This document shows, piece by piece, positions 24,539 through 31,960 of a stretch of DNA of 37,789 nt. Position 1 is the first letter of the stretch; every line of letters starts with the position of its first letter. The position numbers and the translations under genes are program-made. Below the pieces are notes generated by a model that saw only the letters and a program-made list of their open reading frames with translations, made no database searches and was not told where the DNA came from. The stretch is from JBFKMV01 sp041629655 (lineage in GTDB: Bacteria > Acidobacteriota > Polarisedimenticolia > Polarisedimenticolales > Polarisedimenticolaceae), in assembly GCA_041629655.1 (NCBI GenBank), contig JBFKMV010000027.1, positions 1-37,789 on the forward strand, given 5' to 3'.

Positions 24539-26134
24539 CTAGTCGTGCGTTGCCGCTTCGACATGACCGATGACTTCGTGACACAGGATCGGCCTTCGGA
24601 ATCCCTTCAGCTCGTGCTCGCCGAGCGCTCGCGTGACATAGCGGTCGCCGAGACACGCGCGGGTCTGCTCCGAGATCACGATCTGTCCCGGTCGCGCGAC
24701 GGCGGACTCCAGACGCGAGGCCAGGTTGACCGTGGCGCCCAGCACCGTGTAGTCGCTGCGCCTCACCGAGCCGATGTCTCCCGCAACGACCTTGCCCGAG
24801 TGGATGCCGACCCGGAACCGGACCCGCGCCTCGGGCGGCAGCGGCTCGTTGAGCTCGTCGAGCTCTTCCCGCATCTCGAGCGCCGTCTCCACCGCGCGCT
24901 GCGCGTGGTCGGCGGCGGGCAACGGCGCCCCGAACACCGCCATCAGGCAGTCGCCGATGAACTTGTCCAGCGTGCCCTCGTGACGGAACACCACGTCGGT
25001 CATCTCGCTGAAGTAGCGGTTCAACAGATCGACGACGCCGTGCGGTTCCATCGACTCGCAACGGTGCGTGAAGCCGACCACGTCGGCGAACAGCACGGTC
25101 ACGTCGCGCTCCTCGGCCATCAGCGCGAACTCGCCCGACGTCGACTCGCTGCTGGCGGCGATCCGCTCGATCACCGCCGGCGAGTGGTAGCGCTCCAGCC
25201 GGCGGCGGATCACCTGCTGGCGCACCACGTTGTCCTGGAGCCGCGACTGCTCGATCGCGACGGCGAGCTGGTTGCCGATCGCCGACAAGATGTCCAGATC
25301 GAAGTTGTCGAACGCCTTGCGCTGGAGCGGCGTGTCGACGTAGATCAGGCCGTCCACCCGCTCGCCCTTCCACAGCGGAGCCGCCATCGCCGAGCGGATG
25401 CCGAGCGCCTGGATCGAGCGGCCGTCCTGGAAGCGGACGTCGGACAGCGCGTCGGTGGTCAGCACGGCCATCTTCTCGCGGTACACCTTCTCGGCAATGG
25501 TGCGCGAGAACTGGATCCGCGCCGACTCGCCCGGCAGCCCGGACTGGTGCTTGAACGCCGGCGTCACGAAGTCCCCGCGCGCCTCGTCCCACAGCATGAT
25601 GAACCCGCGCTGCACCGGCAGGTGCTCGAAGATCAGGTCGAGCACGCGGCGGTAGGTCTCGGTCAGCGAGCGGCTGACCAGGATCGCCTCGGAGGACTTG
25701 GTCATGATCGTCAACAGGCGCTGGAGGTGGTTGACGTCGGCCGGGATCGAGGCCAGCATCGAGAAATCCACCGCGGACTGGTAGACCGCGCCGACGCTGT
25801 TCTCCTCCCGCCGCTCGCCGGACGTGGTCAGCGACGCTCCGGGCGAGGACTTGTCGATGAACGTCAGCGGAAAGCGGTGCAGGAAGATCCGGTCGCCGTC
25901 GTGCAGCGGCGTGTCGGCGTGGCCGAGGTCGTTGACCCGCGTGCCGTAGGTGCTGCCGAGATCGGCGACCTTCCACAACTCGCCCTCCCGGAACACCTTG
26001 GCGTGCCGCCGCGAGACCGTGATGTGCTGGATCACCAGATCGTTGCTGGTCGAGCGCCCGATCGTGACCTCGTCCTTGTCCAGCGGATAGACGACCCGCA
26101 GCCCCTCCAGCTCGTAGTGGATTTCAGGCGGCAT
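24539..26134 (-). CDS. FHA-GAF-class III adenylate cyclase
   Basis: 531 residues. Domains in order: an FHA phosphothreonine-binding domain (about 8-95, with VTIGRSTSNDLVIQHITVSRRH and DLGSTYGTRVN), a GAF sensor (about 148-300, LFEHLP-like entry at IFEHLPVQRGFIMLWDEA), a short coiled linker, and a class III nucleotide cyclase domain (about 345-525). The cyclase keeps metal-binding Asp in VLFADVVGFT and KFIGDCLMAVFG, the base-reading Lys in DKFIGD and Thr in DYTVLGATVNLASRLE, and the transition-state Asn and Arg, so it should make cAMP (class IIIb type). ATG at 26134 is preferred; an in-frame TTG at 26140 exists. It lies just upstream of the peptide-export operon but is a separate unit with its own -10. 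Confidence 0.93.
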   Translation of the reverse strand: MPPEIHYELEGLRVVYPLDKDEVTIGRSTSNDLVIQHITVSRRHAKVFREGELWKVADLGSTYGTRVNDLGHADTPLHDGDRIFLHRFPLTFIDKSSPGASLTTSGERREENSVGAVYQSAVDFSMLASIPADVNHLQRLLTIMTKSSEAILVSRSLTETYRRVLDLIFEHLPVQRGFIMLWDEARGDFVTPAFKHQSGLPGESARIQFSRTIAEKVYREKMAVLTTDALSDVRFQDGRSIQALGIRSAMAAPLWKGERVDGLIYVDTPLQRKAFDNFDLDILSAIGNQLAVAIEQSRLQDNVVRQQVIRRRLERYHSPAVIERIAASSESTSGEFALMAEERDVTVLFADVVGFTHRCESMEPHGVVDLLNRYFSEMTDVVFRHEGTLDKFIGDCLMAVFGAPLPAADHAQRAVETALEMREELDELNEPLPPEARVRFRVGIHSGKVVAGDIGSVRRSDYTVLGATVNLASRLESAVARPGQIVISEQTRACLGDRYVTRALGEHELKGFRRPILCHEVIGHVEAATHD

Positions 26135-26210
26135 CGGCAACCCGTGTCGGGTCCGGGGCGCCTCTCCCCCTCCCTCCGGCGAGAGACGCGCGCCGGATGC
26201 GGCTGCGGCG

Positions 26211-26216
26211 ATTATA
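26211..26216 (-). promoter_or_regulatory. Consensus -10 element upstream of the adenylate cyclase gene
   Basis: A perfect TATAAT read leftward, 76 bases before the ATG at 26134, in the 109-base gap after the MopE-like gene. No recognisable -35 stands at normal spacing. Confidence 0.5.
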
Positions 26217-26243
26217 CCCGGACGGGGGCACCACTCCGCCGAA

Positions 26244-28343
26244 TCAATGCGGCCCCCCGTCGCACCGCTCCCCGAACGTCCACGTCAGCCCGAGCAGCAG
26301 TTGTACGCTGGTGAGCTCCTTCCCGCCGAGCAGGCTGCCGCCGCCGCTGTCCACGGTGTGGTCGGCGCGCAGCTCCCAGCGCAGGCGGGCGCGGTGGTCG
26401 AGCTGCCAGCGCTGCCCGGCCCCGATCGAGAGCAGGGCGCGATCGACGTCGTCGGCGCGCTGCAGGTCGTAGCGCACCCAGCCGGCGCCGCCGGTGAGGA
26501 ACCAGCGCCACTCCAGCTCCCGCGCGCGAAGCTTCCCCGCGGGATCGTCGGCCGGCGGCAGGATCCGGCGGTGGCGGCCGAACAGCAGCTCGACGCCGCT
26601 GCGCACGGTGATCGTCTCGGCGTCCTCGGGCTCGGGAAAGCCGGGCGGGCGGATGTCGGTGTTGATGTCGGAGAAGGTCGCGTCGGCGAACCAGCCCAGC
26701 CGTTCGCGGAACAGGAAGCCGGCCCGGATCCCGACCTGCGGCTCGAAGTCGCCGAACTGCTCGTCCTTGCCCGAGAGGTCGCCGTCGGGGCGGAAGAAAC
26801 CGCCGACCACTCCCAGCTCCCACGGACCGCAGCCCTCGTCGCACACGCCGTCGCAGTCGTTGTCCTGCTGGTCGCAGACCTCGATGTTGCCGGGGTAGTT
26901 GCGGGCGTCGTCGTCGTCGCAATCGCCGTCGCAGCGCCGGACGCCGTCGCCGTCGGCGTCGCTGCAGTCGAGGTGGCAGGCCGCGTTGGCGTCGTCGCAA
27001 TCAGCCGGCGCGCAGTGGCCGTCGCGGTCCCCGTCGGTACAGTCGACGTTGCAGCGCGGGTTGGCGTCGTCGCAGTCGTCGGGGCGGCAGTAGCCGTCGC
27101 GATCGGCGTCGGTGCAGTCGCGGTTGCAGTCGGGGTTGGTGTCGTCGCAATCGCAGCGGCCGCTGGCCGGTTTCTCGCACGGCCTGCCCGGTGGCTCGCA
27201 GTCGACGAACCCGTCACCGTCGCCGTCGGGACACGGTGGCGGCGCGCAGTCGGGATCGGCGCCGTCGGTCAAACCGTCGCAGTCGTCGTCCAGTTGGTTG
27301 GTGCAGTCCTCCTCGAAGCCGGGAGGGGCCTCGTCGCAGATCCAGTTCCCCGCGCGACAGACGAAGGTCCCGTTCCGGCACCGGTCGGCGTCGGGCCCGT
27401 CGCAGGCCCTGCCGAAGCGGTCGCGCTCACCCGAGCCGTCCGCGGTCGACCCGGCGCAATCGTTGTCGATGCCGTCGCAGATCTCGAGCGCTGCGGGGTG
27501 AATCCGGGGATTGCCGTCGTCGCAATCGCAGCGCGGGCCGGGACAGCTCGCGCAGGCCTCGAATCCGTCCCCGTCGGCGTCGGGGCAGCGCCGCGGCGGT
27601 CGCTCGCAGCCCGCCACGTAAGCCTCGACCTCGGCCGGCGTGCGGGGCACCTCGGCGACCGTGACCCGCTGCTGCTCGAGCAGCCGCACGAATGCCGGCC
27701 GGTCGTCGGGCGCGGCGCGGAATCCGGGATTCAGGCACAGCAGCGACCTGACCGACTCCGCCGCCTCGTCGGCGCGGTCCTCGCCCAGGAGAGCCCGCGC
27801 GCCGAGCGCGTGCGCCTGGACCTTGTTGGAGCGCAGCGTCTCGGGGTCGAAGCAATGGTCTTCCAGCTGCCGGATCACTTGGGTCCAGCGGCCGCGGGCC
27901 AGGCTGCGCTGCGCATCCACGATCTGCTTCTGGCAGTCGCGCGTGCCGGGGTCGAGCCCGAAGTAGCTCAGCACCAGCAGCACGAAATCCTCGCGGTCGT
28001 AGCCGCATTGCTGGTCCGGCACCGCGCAGGGCGGTCCGACCGTGCGCCGGACCAGGTTCAGCGCGGCGGCGTAGTCGGCGTCGAACCCCGGCCCGTCGTG
28101 CAACGCCCGGGAGGCCAGCGCCCGCAGCGTGTGGGCGCGCACGGTTTCCGTCCACGGCTGGCCGGGGCCGAAGCAGACCTCGACGGTCGAGCGTACATCG
28201 GCCGCGCGGGCGCCGGCGAGCTGCTCCTCCGCGGCGCGCAGCGCCTCGCGGCACTCGGGGCCCGCCGCCACCGGCGGCGCGGCCGCCAGCAGCAGCAGCG
28301 TGGCGGCAGCTCCGCTCGCCACCGAACGAATCGAGTATCGCAT
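26244..28343 (-). CDS. MopE-like secreted metal-binding-repeat protein with C-terminal beta-barrel-like domain
   Basis: 699 residues. The ATG at 28343 follows AGGAGG and starts a signal peptide ending near PVAAGP (residue 28). Residues 30-245 are helical with paired Cys, TPR-like in pattern. Residues 253-505 are acidic, Cys-rich repeats (CPDADGDGF, CDDGNPRIHPAALEICDGIDNDC, CTDADRDGYC, DCDDANPRCN), the type found in MopE and related Ca- or Cu-binding surface proteins. Residues about 508-699 alternate strands with aromatic ends (WELGVVGGFF, VGIRAGFLF, LLLGLTWTFG), suggesting an outer-membrane barrel of OmpA-like or autotransported type. The gene starts 14 bases after the STAND NTPase gene, so it is the third gene of the TIR-STAND operon. 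Confidence 0.85.
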   Translation of the reverse strand: MRYSIRSVASGAAATLLLLAAAPPVAAGPECREALRAAEEQLAGARAADVRSTVEVCFGPGQPWTETVRAHTLRALASRALHDGPGFDADYAAALNLVRRTVGPPCAVPDQQCGYDREDFVLLVLSYFGLDPGTRDCQKQIVDAQRSLARGRWTQVIRQLEDHCFDPETLRSNKVQAHALGARALLGEDRADEAAESVRSLLCLNPGFRAAPDDRPAFVRLLEQQRVTVAEVPRTPAEVEAYVAGCERPPRRCPDADGDGFEACASCPGPRCDCDDGNPRIHPAALEICDGIDNDCAGSTADGSGERDRFGRACDGPDADRCRNGTFVCRAGNWICDEAPPGFEEDCTNQLDDDCDGLTDGADPDCAPPPCPDGDGDGFVDCEPPGRPCEKPASGRCDCDDTNPDCNRDCTDADRDGYCRPDDCDDANPRCNVDCTDGDRDGHCAPADCDDANAACHLDCSDADGDGVRRCDGDCDDDDARNYPGNIEVCDQQDNDCDGVCDEGCGPWELGVVGGFFRPDGDLSGKDEQFGDFEPQVGIRAGFLFRERLGWFADATFSDINTDIRPPGFPEPEDAETITVRSGVELLFGRHRRILPPADDPAGKLRARELEWRWFLTGGAGWVRYDLQRADDVDRALLSIGAGQRWQLDHRARLRWELRADHTVDSGGGSLLGGKELTSVQLLLGLTWTFGERCDGGPH
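26829..27587 (-). repeat. Degenerate repeats encoding MopE-like Asp/Cys motifs
   Basis: About 250 codons in which GACTGCGACGACGCC-like units recur at irregular spacing. They encode CDD and DxDxDG loops within the protein above. The irregular period and constant frame show a protein repeat, not a CRISPR array. Confidence 0.8.
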
Positions 28344-28357
28344 TCGTGCCTCCTGCA

Positions 28358-31300
28358 CTAGCGCACCAGCCGCTCGAGCTGCTCGGCCAGGCATGCCGTG
28401 TCGGCGCTGAAGGCGCGGACGCTGCGGTCGTCGCTGCCCGTGGCGAACTGCGCGGTGCCCGGGCGGAACGTCACCGACCAGACCCAGCTCCGGTGGTCCT
28501 CCAGCACGATCGGCACCGCGCCCCAGCCGTCGGTGAACTTCCACAGCGAGACCGTCCGGTCGAGGCTCGACGCGGCCAGCCGCGAATCGCCGAAGGCCAG
28601 GCCGGTCACCGCGGACTGGTGCGCCACCAGCAGCGCGGGATCCTCGCTCCGCGCCTCGAGCGGCGCCGGCCACACCACGACGTCGCCTTCCTCGCTGCCC
28701 GCGGCGAGGAACCGGCCGTCGTCGCTGAAGGCCAGCGTGCGCAGGGTTCCCTGCGCCCCGGCGGGCAGCGCGAGCGCACCCCGCCGCGTCGGCGGGCTCC
28801 CGGAAGCCCGAACGTCCCACAGCTGGACGAACGCCGCAGGCTCGCCGCAGGCGACCCGCGTCGCGGTGGCCAGCACGGCGTCTCCCGGCGCGAGGGCGAC
28901 GGCGGTGACCGCGCCGCAGACGTCGGGCGCGACTCGCTGCTGCGACTCCCGGCCCACCGACCACAACCGCAGGTTCCCCGACGAATCGGCCGCCGCCAGA
29001 AGCTCGGCCGAGAAGGCCAGCGCCGAGACGATCGGTCCGGGGCCGCCCGGCGCCCCCCGCGTCAGCTCGCGCGCGTCGGCGGACGGGCAGCCGCCGTCCC
29101 GCGCCGTGGTCGGCTCCAGCAACCGCACCGTGCCGTCCAGCGCGCCCACGGCCAGCCGGTCTCCGGCGGCGCTCCAGGCCAGCGCGCGCACCTCGCTGCC
29201 GAGGTGCTCGAAGTCGCAGGCCCGGGGTGACGGGGCCGCAGGGTCGAGCAGGTAGACGTGACCGTCCTCGCCGCCCACCGCCAGCCAGCCGTTTCTGGCC
29301 CAGGCCACGGCGCGCACCGGCGCGCGGCTCTCGACCGGTCGCGCGCCCGCGCCTGTGCCGACCTGGAGCTCGCAGTCCGGCACCTCGAGCAGCGCGCCGC
29401 CGAGACACGCGGGGTCGGCCTGCGTCCCGTCGCGCTCGTGGAGCAGCTCCAGCGTCACGCGCAGCGCCTGGTAGATCTGCGGCTGGTCCGGGTCGCCGCC
29501 GCAGCTCGCGTTCCGCCGGTGCGCGTCGAGCGCCATCCGTGCCGCCTCGTCGGCGCGGTCGGGGCGCGCCCGGCCCTGGGCCTGGATCGCCAGCCGGCGC
29601 GCGTCCTCGCCGCAGCGCGCCTCGCGCGTGCACCACCAGCATCCCAGCAGCAGGCCGACCACGAACAGCGCGGTCCCCACGACCGCGGCGGGCAACCACA
29701 CCAGCACCAGGCGGCGGCGGCGCTCTTCCCGCTCGCTCAGGCTCAAGAACCGTTTCGCGCGCTCGAACGACGGATCGTACTGCTCGGCCCACGCCGCGGT
29801 CGGCCGTTCGCGCTCGAGCCACGTCACCGCGCGCCGCAGCGGCAGGCCCCGCCACAACGCGCCCTGGGCCAGCTGGTGCTGCGCGGCCGCTCGCGCCACG
29901 CGCAGGTACAGCGTCGCCGACTCGCGCTCCTCCTGGGCCCACTCGATCAGGCGGTCCCAGATCCAGATCAGGCTCTCGTGGGAGATGTCGACGATGTCTG
30001 CGGTGTCGGCGGCGGCGGCCGGCATCAGGAAGTTCGTTCCCTCCTCGCGGAATCGTCGCGCCACCTGCACGATCTCGTGCGGCTCGACGGCGCAGATCCT
30101 CGCCGCGCGCTCGACGGTGCGCGGCCGCCGCTCGCCGCGGGGATCGTGGACCGTGTCGGTCAGCGTCTTGAACAGCTTGCGCATCACGTGCTTGACGCGC
30201 AGCACCGCGTCCTGCTCGGCGCCGAACAGCACCGCCCCGCGCACCCGGCGGACCGCGCGACGGACCGCCGGGGACGCCTGTTCGTCGCTGCGGATCGTGT
30301 CCAGGATCGCGCGACGCGTCTCGCCGGTGGTGGCGCGCCGCACGCCCGGCTCGCGCGCGATCGCGCGTTCGATGTCGCGCTCGAGCACCTCCTGCTCCGC
30401 GATCTCGTTCAGCACCAGGCCGAGCAGGACCCGCTGCCGCGCCCCGGCCTCGTCCTGCTCGCCGTCCGGCGCCGGCCCGTCCGCGGGCGGTGCGGTCGCC
30501 CGCTCGAGGGCCTCGTCGACGTCCTTCGCGCTCAGCCGGCCCAGCGCGCGGCGCACCACCGGGTCGAGCTCCCCGCCGCCTTCCGCCGCCTCGCGACAGG
30601 CGCGCAGCACGTCGTCCTGCCGCACGATCTTGCGGACCAGCGCGAGCACCTCGTCGTGACGTTTCAGATCGCGGTCCAGCGCCTGCTCGATCGCGTGGAT
30701 CAGTGCGCGCTGCAGCCGGCGCTCTGCGCGGGGCAGGATCGCGGGCTCGGCCTGCACGGCCTGCTCGACGTCCGCGGCGATCTGCCGCCGCACGGACCGG
30801 TCGGGCCGCTTGCCGCGAACCCGATCGACCGTGCCCGAGACGACGCGGCGGATGACCTGGCCGATCGCCAGCCACATCCCTTCCTCGCGTTCCATCGCGT
30901 GCTCCACGGCGCGCTCGATCGCCTCGCGCGCCGCGGTGTCGAGCGGGCCGGTCGACCGGGCCACGCGCTGCTCGAGCACCTGCCGGAAGACGCGTCCCCG
31001 GACCGCGTTGATCAAGCCCCGGTAGGCTTCGTCGGCGTGGCGGGACAACGCCTCGCGCATCGTGCCCACCGCCTCGTAGTCCGGGATGTCCAGCGGCGCC
31101 GCTTGCCGCCGCCCCCCGGTCTCCCAGTGGCTCCAGGTGCGCATCAGCGCGTGCTGCAGCACCGGTAGCTGGTCCTGGCGGTCGCCCATCTCGTTGAGCA
31201 GGCGCAGCACGAGGCGGTCGGCGATGGCGGCGCCGGCGACCTCGACGGGCCGGCGGATCGCGTCGCGCAGCTGGTCGCGGGTCATCCACGGCACGAGGTA

Positions 31301-31960
31301 CTGGCCGTGGTTGATCGCCTCGGGAAGGCCCGGGTAGTCGGTGCATTCGCCGATGAACTCGGAGCGCATCGTCAGCACGACGAAGATCGGCAGCTCGTGC
31401 TGTCGCGCCGCGGCCAGCAGCAGCTTGACGAACGCCACCGCGTCGTTCGCCGCGTCCTCGCCCTGCCGCTCGCGGCGGTAGCGGAACAGCTCTTCGAACT
31501 GATCGACGAGCACCAGCACGTTGTCGCCGGCCGGCAGCGCGGCCTGGCGGACGGCGTCGGCCAGCCCGCGCGAGCTGCTGCGCAGCGTGACCTCGGTCAT
31601 GCGCCGCTCGATGTCCCTCCGCGATGGCGGGGACTCCCCGCTCTCCTCCGCGCCCAGCATCCCGGGCCCGCTCAGCGCGCGGGCCAGCTCGCCGATCGGG
31701 TCCTCGCGCGGGCGCAGGATCGCGACCCGCCAGCTCGAGCCGGCTCCGACCATCGACCCGCCGTGCAGGCGCGGGATCATCCCGCAGCGGACCAGCGAGG
31801 ACTTGCCGCTGCCCGACCGGCCGATCACGGCCAAGAACCGCGTGGTGCGCAGCCGCCGCAGCAGGTCATTGGTCTCCCGCTCGCGACCGAAGAACAGGTA
31901 GTCCTCGTCGGGCCGGTAGGGCCGGAGACCGGGGAACGGATTGGGGTGCCTGGACTGCAT
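28358..31960 (-). CDS. STAND NTPase (nSTAND1-type) with WD40 repeats and a large helical insertion
   Basis: 1200 residues. The N terminus FPGLRPYRPDEDYLFFGRE is the hallmark of this STAND branch. Walker A is GRSGSGKSS (47-55), Walker B is VLVLVDQFEELF (148-159). The conserved winged-helix-side region is split: SRHADEAYRGL (306-316) is followed by about 270 charged helical residues before its usual continuation VMRKLFKTLTDT (592-603) and the DISHESLIWIWDRL motif (658-671). One membrane segment lies at 751-772. Seven WD40-like blades fill 880-1187 (VRAVAWARNGWLAVGGEDG to WSVTFRPGTAQFATGSDD). STAND proteins switch to an oligomer on ligand binding, here probably sensed by the WD40 propeller on the far side of the membrane or after the anchor. 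Its ATG overlaps the TIR gene stop by one base. Confidence 0.92.
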   Translation of the reverse strand: MQSRHPNPFPGLRPYRPDEDYLFFGRERETNDLLRRLRTTRFLAVIGRSGSGKSSLVRCGMIPRLHGGSMVGAGSSWRVAILRPREDPIGELARALSGPGMLGAEESGESPPSRRDIERRMTEVTLRSSSRGLADAVRQAALPAGDNVLVLVDQFEELFRYRRERQGEDAANDAVAFVKLLLAAARQHELPIFVVLTMRSEFIGECTDYPGLPEAINHGQYLVPWMTRDQLRDAIRRPVEVAGAAIADRLVLRLLNEMGDRQDQLPVLQHALMRTWSHWETGGRRQAAPLDIPDYEAVGTMREALSRHADEAYRGLINAVRGRVFRQVLEQRVARSTGPLDTAAREAIERAVEHAMEREEGMWLAIGQVIRRVVSGTVDRVRGKRPDRSVRRQIAADVEQAVQAEPAILPRAERRLQRALIHAIEQALDRDLKRHDEVLALVRKIVRQDDVLRACREAAEGGGELDPVVRRALGRLSAKDVDEALERATAPPADGPAPDGEQDEAGARQRVLLGLVLNEIAEQEVLERDIERAIAREPGVRRATTGETRRAILDTIRSDEQASPAVRRAVRRVRGAVLFGAEQDAVLRVKHVMRKLFKTLTDTVHDPRGERRPRTVERAARICAVEPHEIVQVARRFREEGTNFLMPAAAADTADIVDISHESLIWIWDRLIEWAQEERESATLYLRVARAAAQHQLAQGALWRGLPLRRAVTWLERERPTAAWAEQYDPSFERAKRFLSLSEREERRRRLVLVWLPAAVVGTALFVVGLLLGCWWCTREARCGEDARRLAIQAQGRARPDRADEAARMALDAHRRNASCGGDPDQPQIYQALRVTLELLHERDGTQADPACLGGALLEVPDCELQVGTGAGARPVESRAPVRAVAWARNGWLAVGGEDGHVYLLDPAAPSPRACDFEHLGSEVRALAWSAAGDRLAVGALDGTVRLLEPTTARDGGCPSADARELTRGAPGGPGPIVSALAFSAELLAAADSSGNLRLWSVGRESQQRVAPDVCGAVTAVALAPGDAVLATATRVACGEPAAFVQLWDVRASGSPPTRRGALALPAGAQGTLRTLAFSDDGRFLAAGSEEGDVVVWPAPLEARSEDPALLVAHQSAVTGLAFGDSRLAASSLDRTVSLWKFTDGWGAVPIVLEDHRSWVWSVTFRPGTAQFATGSDDRSVRAFSADTACLAEQLERLVR

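Noticed and set aside
26829..27587. CRISPR-like or tandem DNA repeats
   Set aside because: Units are irregular in spacing and encode in-frame Asp/Cys loops of a MopE-like protein.
28344..31346. Upstream extension of the MopE-like frame through the STAND gene
   Set aside because: The extension is the shifted frame of the STAND gene; the ATG at 28343 has a ribosome binding site and a signal peptide.
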